Part shown: one piece after another, positions 18,857-27,735 of the stretch | How positions within the stretch are numbered: position 1 is the first letter of the stretch | Layout of the letters: each line of letters begins with the position of its first letter | Assembly: GCA_016208165.1 (NCBI GenBank) | Contig: JACQYL010000013.1 | Coordinates: forward strand, 32,390 to 96,389 | DNA: 64,000 bases | Source of the DNA: Deltaproteobacteria bacterium | Lineage (GTDB): Bacteria; Desulfobacterota; Desulfarculia; JACQYL01 | Direction of reading: 5' to 3' | The notes under the pieces: generated by a model | Databases searched by the model: none | What the model saw: only the letters and a program-made list of their open reading frames with translations | What the model was told of the DNA's origin: nothing | Made by a program: the position numbers and the translations under genes

Positions 18857-19564
18857 TTATGCGTCCATGCGTTCGAGGAGCCGGAAAAGCCATTCGTGTA
18901 CGGGCTTCATTTCGACAAATCGGACAAAGCAATAGTCCAGAAGCTCTTCCGAATAGAACTCCGGTGGAATGGGGGATTCGGTGCGCACCGTAAGGCCGTT
19001 GTGCAGGAGCAATTCCGCATTGGCATGATGGGGATCGAATCCTCTGGGAACTTTCTTGTAATGCCTTTCGCCGACTATATACGAGCCCTTCGAAGTAACC
19101 GACTCGATGGCGTCTTTCAGGGCCGCGCCCCATTCACGGTCCACTGCGGCGGAACGATAGGCTTCCAGAACCGGCTTCGAAAATTCACGCATGCCGGCCG
19201 CAAGCATGAGGAACGGCGGCTCGAGATGAAAATAGAAGCCGGGACGCTCCATCCGGGGTCCTTCGCCTTCCCACATCCAGATGCCCAGATGGGTCTTGTA
19301 GGGCGATTTGTCCGGGCTGAATCGGATGTCGCGCTGGATCCGGAACAACGAGCGGTTAACTCTCGGATCGGCGTGGATTCCCGGGGCGATGTTCCTCAGA
19401 CGTTCGCCCATTCCCACGACGAACGCCCGGGCCGGCGCCAAAACATGCGTCTCGAACGTGTCCTTGTGACTCTCAAACCAACCCTTGTTGTTGTTACGGG
19501 TCAGTTCGACATAGAAATCAACGGCTTGAGGTGAAAACCCCTGGAATTCCCGGTCCAACGGCAT
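18857..19564 (-). CDS. DUF2461 / TIGR02453 family protein
   Basis: A 235-residue soluble protein of the DUF2461 family. This is recognised by its N-terminal FYVELTRNNNKGWFESHKDTFE and by PRVNRSLFRIQRDIRFSPDKSPYKTHLG near residue 70, which is the family signature. Function is unknown. No signal peptide or membrane segment is seen. It precedes plsB on the same strand but need not be related to it. Confidence 0.85.
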   Translation of the reverse strand: MPLDREFQGFSPQAVDFYVELTRNNNKGWFESHKDTFETHVLAPARAFVVGMGERLRNIAPGIHADPRVNRSLFRIQRDIRFSPDKSPYKTHLGIWMWEGEGPRMERPGFYFHLEPPFLMLAAGMREFSKPVLEAYRSAAVDREWGAALKDAIESVTSKGSYIVGERHYKKVPRGFDPHHANAELLLHNGLTVRTESPIPPEFYSEELLDYCFVRFVEMKPVHEWLFRLLERMDA

Positions 19565-19669
19565 CTCCGACTCCTCCGATCAGACAATGAACTCGGTTCC
19601 GAACATAGTCGGAGGCTGAGACCGGGTCAAGAGATTGTAATCATTTACGGGGGGAAAACTTTTGGTACC

Positions 19670-19845
19670 TGTTCAGGGGGTGCTTGGGGAACCCTTCTCA
19701 AGAATCCCGCCGCGGCGGGACCAAACCCCTCCCAAGACTCTTGAACAAGGGTCATTCCGGCTCACGCCGGAAAGACCCGGGAGGGCGGATGCAGTCTCCA
19801 CGGACGAAAAAGGCGACCCAAAGCGCCGTGTCAGAGACTTCCCCC
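19670..19845. repeat. Dispersed intergenic repeat, family B, copy 1
   Basis: About 176 bp from TGTTCAGGGGGTGCTTGG to CAGAGACTTCCCC. It contains the palindrome CCCGCCGCGGCGGG and the hairpin TTCCGGCTCACGCCGGAA. It matches 60646-60882 closely over most of its length, where the second copy carries about 60 bp more. No coding frame is conserved between copies, so it is a structural, non-coding repeat. Confidence 0.85.
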
Positions 19846-19913
19846 ACAGAGCAATTACCACCTGGGCGCCTCCCGCAGGGCGGCGCCTGCCTTAAACGTT
19901 TTGAAAGGAGGGT

Positions 19914-19949
19914 ACTGGGGGAAAACTTTTTCAAAAGTTTTCCCCCAGT
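19914..19949. terminator. Perfect 17-bp inverted repeat, terminator-like
   Basis: ACTGGGGGAAAACTTTT (19914-19930) and its exact complement (19933-19949) are separated by only TC. The stem has a GC block followed by an A/T block on both strands, so it can act as a factor-independent terminator in either direction. A partial relative, GGGGGGAAAACTTTTGG, occurs at 19649. It may be part of the same repeat landscape rather than a terminator for one gene. Confidence 0.6.
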
Positions 19950-20165
19950 CAATACTTACAACTTTTGAAATCGCCGGCGGGGCGCACTCACCCTCCCTTC
20001 TGCAAGGCGGTCCTGGAAACCGTTATTCCCACTTCGTCTCGTCGAATGAGACTGCGTCGCGATTTCAGCCGCGTCATTCCGCACCAACGCACAGGGATCC
20101 GGTAAAATTCAATGGTCCGAGCTCGGACATTGGAGGGCCTGGGGACTTTCCGTCCTCATCGCCTG

Positions 20166-22655
20166 TTACATTTCCTCCGCCGAATCTTTTTGGGATTCTG
20201 CATCCTTTGTATGGAAGCCCCAATATCCTTCGCAGTCCGACGCCTCGATGTCATTACAACTATAGCTTCTGGCCTTCTTTATGAAGTCCATGGCTTCCGT
20301 TCTGCGGGAAGGGTCGCATTTCGGACAACAGTAGAGAAAGTTCACGTATTGCTCGACGGCGTCTAGGGTATGGCCGTTTCCGGCAGCCTCGTTGCCCAAT
20401 CTGAAATACGTATCTCCGTAGGTTTCAAGCGAAACAGCGATGTGATCCGCAATCTCCCCAACCACGCCATCGACGACCTGGTTGGTTAATTCCGTATCGG
20501 ACTTCAGGTTCAGCGGGTTGCCATGCACTCCCGCCGAAGGATTAGGGTTATCCACGTAATCATCTCCATCTTCCGCGGTCCTGCCTGCCGTATTTGAAAA
20601 CAGAATGCTTCCGGTCGGGACGTCAACGGCTTGGCAGGTTACGGAAAGGGAACAAAGCTTCGTAACCTGGTGAATGCGGTAGTGCCATAGGCTATATACC
20701 GGCACGTCTATGTATGCGTCCGTGTACAGAAATCTGTTTTGAGCGGATCGCAACTTGCGTTCCAAAACCTCCAACTGTCTTTCTCGCATGCTCAATCGGC
20801 TCTTTATATCGTCAATGCCTCTCCTGCTGCCGTCCATGTCCGATTTAAGCGTTCCCAATGTAGCGAGTACGTCACCACAGTTTCTATATTTTGAAGACTC
20901 TTTGCTATGTGCGTAACTCCTGCACCACTCCACGTCAAATGAGCGGCTAAAATCATTGTATGTCTTTTGGGCGCTGTAGGCTTTGCTTTGGGCGTCATTG
21001 TATTCAGCCCTGTAGCGCGAGACGTAGTCCCTTTCGCGACTCACCTTGTCCTGCAGGTCCCAGACGTCCTGTTGTGCATCGTAGTAGGTGTAGTTTTTGA
21101 CTTGCCTGGCGCCGGATTGATATTTTTGCGACGTTGAGGTGATCGATTCCTGGAAATATATCCGGAAGGAAGAGACCTGCCCCCTGATGATCGCACCCAC
21201 GGCTTGAATTCCGCCGGCGGGTAGCGCCCCATCCGGATCCGCCAAATTATTCATACTCAGACGCTGTTTTTCTAGGATGTTATTCAACGTTCGTCTTTCC
21301 AAAATTTCTATATGCTCCATGCCGCGCCTTACGAGCGAGTCCAGAAGTCTATCGCTCAAATTCTCGGCGACGGCGCAATCTTTCGAGCGGTTCGAGAAGG
21401 GAAGCAGCGCCACCTTGTAAGCGGTGCGCTTGGCTATCAGTTGCTCGATGGCGGCTGCTTTTTGTCGAGCATTGGCGTAGTCCGGGTCCATGAGCAATGC
21501 TTTCCTGAATTCGATCAGCGCATTGCCCGGTTTGCCGGCGGTTTCGAAATCCGAGCCCTGCCGGTAGAAAATGCCGGCTAATCCTTCTCTGGCAACAGAA
21601 AAATCGGGCGCGCACTCGAGGGCCGAAGTGAATTCCGCCACGGCTCTTCCCGCATCGCCCTCGTTCAAAGAGGCCAGGCCGTCGGAACTGTGTTTCGCGG
21701 CCGCCTCGACCAGTGCTTTTGCCAGCCTGTTCTTTGAAAGAGCGTGGTTGGGATCAACGTCCAGGGCCTTTCTGTAGACTCCAATGGCTTCATCCCAGCG
21801 TTTCTCTTCGAAATAGGCGTCTCCGTTCAGGGAAAACAACTCCGCTTGTTTTTTGCTTTCGGCGGCCTCCTCGATTCGCTTTCGGGGCTCCTGAAAAAAT
21901 GGACTGACTCTGATCGCCGCTTCGAATTGATCCGTTGCCGGATCCCAATCTTTCCGCCCGAAGAATTCCATCCCCCTGTCGTACAACACCTTGGCGGAAT
22001 CGATCCGGTCCTGGGCCTCTCTGGCCTTGGATCTGGCAAGCACATGGCCCGGGTTGGTTTCTACGCACGCTCGAAATTCCTCTAAGGATTTGTTCCAGTC
22101 CTTTTGCTGAAAGTGGGACATACCCGTCCTGTATTGCTCTTCGGCTTTTCGCTCGTTTTCCTCCTTTGCCTTCAGAGCGATGTCCAACGCGTCCTGGGCG
22201 GCTCTATTGTCAGGATCCAGCTCGACCGACAGGGTCAATTCATCGACGGCCTCATAGAGCTTCCCGTTGCTCGCCAGGCTCAGCCCAGCCTGCAGGTGTA
22301 CTTTCGAAGATTCTTTACGCGCCTCGGCGAGTGCTTCCTTTGCCTGCGCATGACTCCGGTCCAGTTCGAGACACCGGGTGTACCGCCTGATGGCTTCATC
22401 CCATTGTAGCCGCTTTCCTAGATCCTTTCCCTCCTTATAGAGAACTTCGACGCGGGCCTTCCTGAGCCGCTCCTGGAACACGTCGTCATTCGCAAGCTCG
22501 GACTCTATCGCCAGGGCCTGTTCATACTCCTTTACCGCCGCCTCATAATCTTTCGCCGCAAACTGCTCGTTTCCATGTCTGATGTGGCGGCCGGCCGCGC
22601 AGGCGATCACCGATGCAATAGCGAGAACCAGGATGATTTGCAGCAGACGTTTCAT
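20166..22655 (-). CDS. TPR lipoprotein with a CsgG-like domain
   Basis: An exported lipoprotein of 829 residues. The N terminus MKRLLQIILVLAIASVIAC is a lipoprotein signal with lipobox VIAC. About nine to ten TPR-like helix pairs follow to residue 400, with recurring patterns such as WDEAIGVYRKALDVDPNHA. Next is a CsgG/FlgO-like domain (KVALLPFSNRS, then LLDSLVRRGMEHIEILERRTLNNILEKQRL), known from outer-membrane-associated secretion and regulatory lipoproteins. A coiled coil and a final partly structured region with a CCPKC motif complete it. I chose ATG 22655 over 22688 because AAGGAG lies 9 bases upstream. It follows the TPR gene at 22752 on the same strand. Domain calls come from pattern recognition. 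Confidence 0.75.
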   Translation of the reverse strand: MKRLLQIILVLAIASVIACAAGRHIRHGNEQFAAKDYEAAVKEYEQALAIESELANDDVFQERLRKARVEVLYKEGKDLGKRLQWDEAIRRYTRCLELDRSHAQAKEALAEARKESSKVHLQAGLSLASNGKLYEAVDELTLSVELDPDNRAAQDALDIALKAKEENERKAEEQYRTGMSHFQQKDWNKSLEEFRACVETNPGHVLARSKAREAQDRIDSAKVLYDRGMEFFGRKDWDPATDQFEAAIRVSPFFQEPRKRIEEAAESKKQAELFSLNGDAYFEEKRWDEAIGVYRKALDVDPNHALSKNRLAKALVEAAAKHSSDGLASLNEGDAGRAVAEFTSALECAPDFSVAREGLAGIFYRQGSDFETAGKPGNALIEFRKALLMDPDYANARQKAAAIEQLIAKRTAYKVALLPFSNRSKDCAVAENLSDRLLDSLVRRGMEHIEILERRTLNNILEKQRLSMNNLADPDGALPAGGIQAVGAIIRGQVSSFRIYFQESITSTSQKYQSGARQVKNYTYYDAQQDVWDLQDKVSRERDYVSRYRAEYNDAQSKAYSAQKTYNDFSRSFDVEWCRSYAHSKESSKYRNCGDVLATLGTLKSDMDGSRRGIDDIKSRLSMRERQLEVLERKLRSAQNRFLYTDAYIDVPVYSLWHYRIHQVTKLCSLSVTCQAVDVPTGSILFSNTAGRTAEDGDDYVDNPNPSAGVHGNPLNLKSDTELTNQVVDGVVGEIADHIAVSLETYGDTYFRLGNEAAGNGHTLDAVEQYVNFLYCCPKCDPSRRTEAMDFIKKARSYSCNDIEASDCEGYWGFHTKDAESQKDSAEEM

Positions 22656-22751
22656 GGTGCGGGACTCCTTCTGTTGGTGAGAGCGCATTCGCCGGGGGGA
22701 AACTCTTGAAACCCGGCTTTGATGGGGCCGGGCAAACCCTCTTTCAAAGTA

Positions 22752-24101
22752 CTACGGCTGACGCGGTTCCGTGGCGGAGCGGTCGCCGATCTCCCTTCTA
22801 ATGGCCAGAGATTGTCGGAGGTAATCCTGGGCCGTGTCGTATTCGCCTCTCGCCAAGAGGGTGGTAGCCATATTGTTCAGGGTGACGCCCTCGCCTTGTC
22901 GGTCGCCGATCTCCCTACTGATGGTCAGAGATTGTCGGAGGTAATCCAGGGCCGTGTCGTATTCGCCTCTCGACAAGAAGGTGGTAGCCATATTGTTCAG
23001 GGTGGTCCCTTCGCCCTTGCGGTCGCCGATGGCCCGTTGTATGGCTAAAGCTTGTTCGAGATACTCCACGGCCGTGTCGTATTCGCCTCTCGCATCATAG
23101 ACTTGGGAAATATTGTTCAGGGTGGCGCCCTCGCCTTGTCGGTCGCCGATCTCCCTACTAATGGCCAGAGATTGTCGGAGGTAATCCAGGGCCGTGTCGT
23201 ATTCGCCGTGGACTTTGTAGATTTGAGAAATATTGTTCAGGATGGTCCCTTCGCCTTCGCGGTCACCAATCTTCTTTCGGATGGACAAAGACTCCTCAAG
23301 GTAACTCAGGGCCGAGTCGTATTCGCCCCTAACTTTACAAACTTGTGAAATATCGTTTAGTACGTCCGCTTCGCCCTTGCGGTCGCCGATCTCCCTACTG
23401 ACCCGGAGGGCGTCATTGTAGGTGCCGAGGGCCTGATCGAGGTCACCGATCAAAACGAGTTTGTCACCAAGAGCCGACATCAACTCCGACGCTAATTCCT
23501 TCGATCCGTGTCGCTTGGCGCTCTCCACCTCCTGCTGCAGACGCGACACCTCTTTCTTCAAGCGCTCCACGGCGGAAGGACGAGATCGGTCTATGGCTTC
23601 CGGATTTATCTCCATGCGCAGGAGTGCGCTTCGCATCGAGTGGAAGTCCTTGGCCCGAACACCAAGGTCTCTCTCCAGCTCGGGGTCGAGAAAGAGGATC
23701 AGACAGATTCGTTTCTCAAACACAGCCTCCCGCCTCACGTTCAGTCCCGTCAGCAGCGACTGCCGGAGGTCCTCTTCGCGGGGCGGTGGCGGGAGGATTC
23801 CTACGAGGCGCGGTCCTTCGATCTTTTCGGACTCCGGCCACGGCAATCCGCTCAACACATCGGGACCGGCGGCTAGGTCAGTCAACAATGAGCGCCAGGC
23901 CGGGCTCAGTCTATTGGTGATTTCGCGCCAGAAATCCTCGGCATAGGTCAAGGATGGAAGGGAAACGAGGAAAATGCCGCCTCGGTTGCCGCTGAGCTCC
24001 AGCCGTTTCGCCAGTTCATCGAGCCGACGGATCGTCCGAAGTGAAAGCTCTATTTCCTTCTCGTGATCCGCTCGATCAGCACGCTGTGAGGTCTCAGCCA
24101 C
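22752..24101 (-). CDS. TPR protein with STAND-associated-like N terminus
   Basis: A 449-residue protein, apparently cytoplasmic. Residues 1-150 are not TPR. The stretch ICLILFLDPELERDLGVRAKDFHSMRSALL near 125-155 (quoted in pieces: LILFLDPELERDL and AKDFHSMRSAL) recalls the region beside NTPase modules in bacterial STAND/TPR proteins that reads LxFWLPExLxxLxxxAPDFWxWRS. Residues 190-445 are kinesin-light-chain-type TPRs of exactly 40 residues (GEYDTALDYLRQSLAISREIGDRQGEG). The start is GTG and lies inside the ATPase gene, a 52-base overlap in another frame, which implies tight co-expression. The N-terminal relationship is from memory and unverified. Confidence 0.75.
   Translation of the reverse strand: MAETSQRADRADHEKEIELSLRTIRRLDELAKRLELSGNRGGIFLVSLPSLTYAEDFWREITNRLSPAWRSLLTDLAAGPDVLSGLPWPESEKIEGPRLVGILPPPPREEDLRQSLLTGLNVRREAVFEKRICLILFLDPELERDLGVRAKDFHSMRSALLRMEINPEAIDRSRPSAVERLKKEVSRLQQEVESAKRHGSKELASELMSALGDKLVLIGDLDQALGTYNDALRVSREIGDRKGEADVLNDISQVCKVRGEYDSALSYLEESLSIRKKIGDREGEGTILNNISQIYKVHGEYDTALDYLRQSLAISREIGDRQGEGATLNNISQVYDARGEYDTAVEYLEQALAIQRAIGDRKGEGTTLNNMATTFLSRGEYDTALDYLRQSLTISREIGDRQGEGVTLNNMATTLLARGEYDTAQDYLRQSLAIRREIGDRSATEPRQP
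22781..23440. repeat. 120-bp tandem repeats inside the TPR gene
   Basis: The block GGTCGCCGAT recurs at 22781, 22901, 23021, 23141 and 23381, with a variant (GGTCACCAAT) at 23261. This is an exact 120-bp period and about five and a half units. Neighbouring units are nearly identical at the DNA level, including third codon positions, so the array has expanded or been homogenised recently. Confidence 0.9.
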
Positions 24102-25372
24102 TTGTCCTCCGCGTTGGTATATTCCATCAGGGCAACACCGTTGAGGAGTTGCAGCACCGGGGAGTCGGGGCTGTCGTAGGTGTCTTTTGCCTCGGCCGGA
24201 CGCCAGTAAGGATTCTGAAGCACTTCCTTAAGGACGTCCCACTGCTGCTGTGTGGGATTGAATTCGTTGGCCCGTTCGATGGCGGCATAGTCCACATCGG
24301 AGACTTCCACCCTGGTGGAGCTTTCCCGCAGCAGTGCTTTGAACACGGATTCGCGGGCGATGCGCAGGGTTTCCCGGAAATGCCCGCTGCCCAGTTCCAC
24401 GACCCGGCCCAGTGCTTCCTTCGTAATGCATGGCTCCGGCAACCTGCGCCTGATCAACGCCGTCAGCAGCTCGCGGTTTCTCTTCGTTGCCTCCGAGAAA
24501 TTGCCATTCGGTTCAACGAGCTTGAACGCAGGAAAGGGCCTGGCTGCGCCCAATCGCGTGGTAATGGCGGAAAAGCGGCCCGAACAGGCGACGGCCTTAT
24601 CCACTACGAAAAGGGCCATGGCATTGAGCCGGCTCAGGTGGTATCCCTGGTCTTCAAAGAGGTGAAGGGCTTTATCGATTCGGGGTTTATCCGTGTCATG
24701 GACCAGGAACAGTAAGCGTACGTCATGACCGATCCGGGTTTCAATGGCCGTCATGGTTTCATTGATTCGTTCGATGAGTTGGCCCATCTTTGGTTCAAAG
24801 GTCTCGCGAACCTTTTTTCTGTTCTCGAAGCTGACACGATAGTTGGCTTGAAACCCGGCCTTGAGCCATTGGAGCATGGACGGGAGGGATATCCCGGCGT
24901 CCGCCTTTATGTCGCCTCCGCGACCCTCCTCTCGGGTGATTTCTGTCTTTAGAAGCCCCCTCAGCTCCTTGTAGAGTCCAATCGCTCCTTCAAGGGCGGA
25001 TTCGTCCAAATGAATCCCTCGGGCGAAAGCCTTGTCCATAGCGGCTGTCATGGCCCCGATCATGATGTCGATCGCCTCGATGTCATCGGGGTTGGATACC
25101 TCCTTGATAAAGAGAGGCACGATAAGAAAATGCTCTTTCAGGTCCGGCCGCACCTCCAGGCAGTTGAGGAGCGTCGATTTTCCGCAACCCACATGGCCGT
25201 GGATCAGCATCTTTCGGCCCTCTCCTTTGAGGAGGATCAGTTCCGTTGCCAACTGGGTCAGGAAGCCGTCGATCAGTTCACGGGCCAGCCGATGATCGTC
25301 CGGAGCGAGCGGTTGAAGGTAGTCAAGGTCCTTGTAGGCTTGTTCAAGATGCTGGTGCGAACACGGCCGCAT
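24050..25372 (-). CDS. P-loop ATPase, partner of the TPR protein
   Basis: A 440-residue cytoplasmic NTPase. Walker A is HGHVGCGKST near residues 59-68. A Walker B-like strand, RLLFLVHDTDKPRID, lies near 220, with a His where an Asp/Glu is usual. The C-terminal 80 residues look like a winged helix (VLQLLNGVALMEYTNAEDKWLRPHSVLIERI). The arrangement is like ORC/ExeA or KAP-type AAA+ proteins without transmembrane helices. The start is taken at M12 of the open frame (MRPCSHQHLEQAYKDL), since the preceding residues are a basic run. Its 3' end overlaps the TPR gene by 52 bases. The function is unknown; sensing or defence is one possibility. Confidence 0.78.
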   Translation of the reverse strand: MRPCSHQHLEQAYKDLDYLQPLAPDDHRLARELIDGFLTQLATELILLKGEGRKMLIHGHVGCGKSTLLNCLEVRPDLKEHFLIVPLFIKEVSNPDDIEAIDIMIGAMTAAMDKAFARGIHLDESALEGAIGLYKELRGLLKTEITREEGRGGDIKADAGISLPSMLQWLKAGFQANYRVSFENRKKVRETFEPKMGQLIERINETMTAIETRIGHDVRLLFLVHDTDKPRIDKALHLFEDQGYHLSRLNAMALFVVDKAVACSGRFSAITTRLGAARPFPAFKLVEPNGNFSEATKRNRELLTALIRRRLPEPCITKEALGRVVELGSGHFRETLRIARESVFKALLRESSTRVEVSDVDYAAIERANEFNPTQQQWDVLKEVLQNPYWRPAEAKDTYDSPDSPVLQLLNGVALMEYTNAEDKWLRPHSVLIERITRRK

Positions 25373-25667
25373 ATCCCTTCTCCTCAAGTTTATCCGAAAA
25401 AACATCCGTCCCGGTTATTCAGGCATGTATTCGAAATACTACAGGATTTGGTGAGAAAGGCAAGAGGTTTCATGCATCGAGGGATGGCGCCAAATACTAT
25501 GGCAAAGGTGGGCCGCCCATCAGGAGGCGCTCGGCCATGGGGGAAAAACAGCCTTAGTATCGTGGTTATTTATGCGTCGGCTTTCGTGACGTTCTGACTT
25601 GGATGTCATCATCCGGGCACAAAGGAAAGGCGCGTTGAAAGTCAGGAAGGCGTCGGGTCAAGCGGCC

Positions 25668-26018
25668 TCAGATCGAGCGAAGATCCACCACCGATCTTTT
25701 GCCGTCGTCGAAGAGACGATTGAAGGTTTCCTTATTGACTTTGAAGCTGACGACACGGGACCGGTCTCCGGGGTGCGACCGATTCTGGTCCGCGGCCTGC
25801 GCCGTGGCGAACAGCTTATTGGCGTTGTGCTTCAGCGAGGCCTTGGACGCTCGCCTGCCCCTGAGGGACAACCGAAAGACGGTTTCAGGCTGCGTCTCGG
25901 GGGAGGTGGGCTGGGAATCTCCTCCTCCGCCACCGCAGGAAGCGCCGACTAGCCCTGTTGCTACAACCGCGGCGCTTACCGCAAGGAATTCTCGTCGTGT
26001 ATAATCGCTCTTCGCCAT
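25668..26018 (-). CDS. Small Tat-exported protein
   Basis: A 116-residue protein with a clear twin-arginine signal: TRREFLAVSAAVVATGLVGASC. It is followed by a Gly-rich linker. The SxxC after the hydrophobic core could also be a lipobox (VGASC). The mature part is short, basic and not recognised, ending KETFNRLFDDGKRSVVDLRSI. The region between it and the ATPase start (25373-25667) has no credible gene. It may be a remnant of a longer Tat substrate, but no continuation is visible downstream. Confidence 0.65.
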   Translation of the reverse strand: MAKSDYTRREFLAVSAAVVATGLVGASCGGGGGDSQPTSPETQPETVFRLSLRGRRASKASLKHNANKLFATAQAADQNRSHPGDRSRVVSFKVNKETFNRLFDDGKRSVVDLRSI

Positions 26019-27022
26019 ACTGTCGGATTCTTTTGAGGATGGAAAGAGGGCGGAAGGAGGATCCGCATCTCCTCGTCGATTCGGTCTTTTAAGGGACCGG
26101 CCCAGACTTTGTGATACGACTTTCGTGGCGGTGCCAACAGCACGTCCTGTTCTCTACAGTCCGTCTTTCCAGTTACCTGGTGTTTCCTGTCAGCCGAACT
26201 CGTACCCTTTCCGCAATGATTTTAGTATAGAATGGTGTTCATCCATTGTCAACAATTAATTATCCATTCATCATTAAATTGTCACGACTATGCCCACACT
26301 GATCCCAGAGTGATTCGAACCAGTGTTGACAACGCCCTATGATCGTTGGTTCCATAGGAAATGAACGAAGCCGTCCACCTTGTGTTTTTTACACAAACAG
26401 CCCGTTTGAATTGTACATCGGGCATCTTGTCAGAGCGGGCCGCCTCCACCGCCTGTGAGTCCGGCCTGCCCAAGCGAAAACCGTGCAGAAATACCCTCAT
26501 AATCGTCCTTGACCATGGATGGAAGATCATATCGTTTGCATATACCCATACAAAGTATACAACTGGTCCTCCTTTATCCCATGCACAATTGTATTCTCTA
26601 TTCTCATATCAATGCACCTTGCTACCAAACACTCGAAAAACCCGGTCGAACTTTCCCAACGTCCGGCGCAACCGGGTTGCATCGTCTCGGGCGAACGCTC
26701 CGTCGGATGTATGAATCGTCACACGTCCGAGAGGATGTCGTATTCCATCAAAAGCGCCTTTCACATCCGAATCGTCGTTCAGCCTTTGCCGGAAGGTTTC
26801 TTCCATGCGCGCCAAAATCGCTTGAGCCTCCGGCGACGACCGGCTCGCACCCTTTGGATCAACCTCCCGGAGATTCCGAATTCTTGAAATTCCTTGCCGG
26901 GAGATAGAGAACATGATAATCAACGTTCGATAGGAAAAGAGTCGAGACCCAGCATAATGACGGCTGTTTCCGAGTGGAAGTAGAAGCGAACCACGGGACC
27001 GGGAACGGAAGGAGATCAAGGC
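26019..27022. other. Long gap with at most one small gene
   Basis: This is 1 kb between the Tat protein and ssb. 26200-26640 is clearly AT-richer than the surroundings and contains no credible coding frame. Only the minus-strand frame 26609-26914 has protein-like composition and is listed separately. The base-composition shift suggests decayed or acquired DNA. The ssb promoter should lie near its right end. Confidence 0.45.
26609..26914 (-). CDS. Possible small hypothetical protein
   Basis: A 101-residue frame starting MFSISRQGISRIRNL. Its C-terminal half has reasonable composition (VTIHTSDGAFARDDATRLRRTLGKFDRVFRVFG). No ribosome site is convincing and I recognise no family. It diverges from ssb. 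It could be spurious or the remnant of a larger gene. Confidence 0.3.
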   Translation of the reverse strand: MFSISRQGISRIRNLREVDPKGASRSSPEAQAILARMEETFRQRLNDDSDVKGAFDGIRHPLGRVTIHTSDGAFARDDATRLRRTLGKFDRVFRVFGSKVH

Positions 27023-27439
27023 ATGAGTGTCAACAAGGCGATTCTTATCGGCCGACTGGGAAGAGATCCGGAAGTTCGCTACACCAACCAGGGAAGCCAG
27101 GTGACCACCTTCAGCCTCGCCACGGACGAGGCGTGGACGGATCGGAACGGCGAACGACAGAAGCGAACGGAATGGCACCGCGTCGTGACTTGGGGGAAGC
27201 TGGCCGAGATTTGCGGCCAGTATTTGAAAAAAGGATCGCAGGTGTTCGTCGAGGGAAAACTCCAGACCCGTGAATGGGAAGACCGGGACGGAAACAAGCG
27301 GTATACGACGGAAGTGGTTGCCCGGGAGATGAAAATGCTCGATTCTAAAGGCGCGGGCGACAGTCGCATGGAAGAGCCTCCTCCGCCGGACGAGCCTTTT
27401 GCGGCCGGCGGTGGGGAAGAAGACGATATTCCTTTCTGA
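27023..27439 (+). CDS. ssb: Single-stranded DNA-binding protein
   Basis: A 138-residue SSB. The OB fold covers about residues 1-108 with the family signature [21 protein letters not shown] and the later [14 protein letters not shown] and [23 protein letters not shown] short Gly/Pro/acidic linker ends in DDIPF, the conserved tip that recruits repair and replication partners. It forms homotetramers on ssDNA during replication and repair. AGGAGATCAAGGC precedes the ATG. The position beside dnaX and recR fits a replication and recombination cluster. Confidence 0.96.
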   Translation: MSVNKAILIGRLGRDPEVRYTNQGSQVTTFSLATDEAWTDRNGERQKRTEWHRVVTWGKLAEICGQYLKKGSQVFVEGKLQTREWEDRDGNKRYTTEVVAREMKMLDSKGAGDSRMEEPPPPDEPFAAGGGEEDDIPF

Positions 27440-27479
27440 TGAATGCCAATGAAGTGTCGGTTATGCGCGTGTTAATGCC

Positions 27480-27508
27480 TTGACACCAAACGCGGCAGCG
27501 TGTAGTAG
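27480..27508 (+). promoter_or_regulatory. Candidate promoter of tRNA-Ser
   Basis: A perfect -35 box TTGACA (27480-27485) is followed after 17 bases by TAGTAG (27503-27508), a weak -10, about 11 bases before the mature tRNA 5' end. Placement suits a stable-RNA promoter; the weak -10 keeps this tentative. Confidence 0.45.
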
Positions 27509-27519
27509 CTGGAAAAACA

Positions 27520-27613
27520 GGAGAGATGTCCGAGTTGGCTGAAGGAGCACGATTGGAAATCGTGTGTACGCCCAAAAGGTGTACCGAGGGTTCGAATCCC
27601 TCTCTCTCCGCCA
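27520..27613 (+). tRNA. tRNA-Ser (anticodon GGA)
   Basis: A full cloverleaf of 94 bases including an encoded CCA. Acceptor GGAGAGA (27520-27526) pairs with TCTCTCC (27603-27609). The anticodon stem CACGA/TCGTG holds loop TTGGAAA with anticodon GGA at 27555-27557. A long variable arm, as expected for serine, follows. The T arm is GAGGG-TTCGAAT-CCCTC. It reads UCC and UCU codons. Confidence 0.97.
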
Positions 27614-27735
27614 TTCTCCTCGAGAGAGAGATCCAAGCCGCATTGCACCTCTGAACCAAGTCCCTTGAACGTTTCAGAACTTTCATTTCCGGTTGCACGA
27701 CCGTACTGCCCGATTTCAGACTGACAGGTTGGTTT

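Larger units (their letters stand above)
19565..20165. other. Repeat-filled intergenic region
   Basis: There is no gene in about 600 bases. It holds family-B repeat copy 1 (19670-19845), the long hairpin at 19914-19949, and anonymous sequence towards the TPR lipoprotein gene. Short open frames crossing it follow the repeat palindromes and are not credible. Confidence 0.7.

Noticed and set aside
26288..26330. tRNA-like GATTCGAACC segment
   Set aside because: It resembles a T arm on the minus strand, but the flanking stem does not pair and no anticodon or acceptor arm is found.
27614..27735. SRP RNA between tRNA-Ser and dnaX
   Set aside because: This is a plausible site for ffs, but the conserved GGAAG...AGCAGCC-type core is absent.
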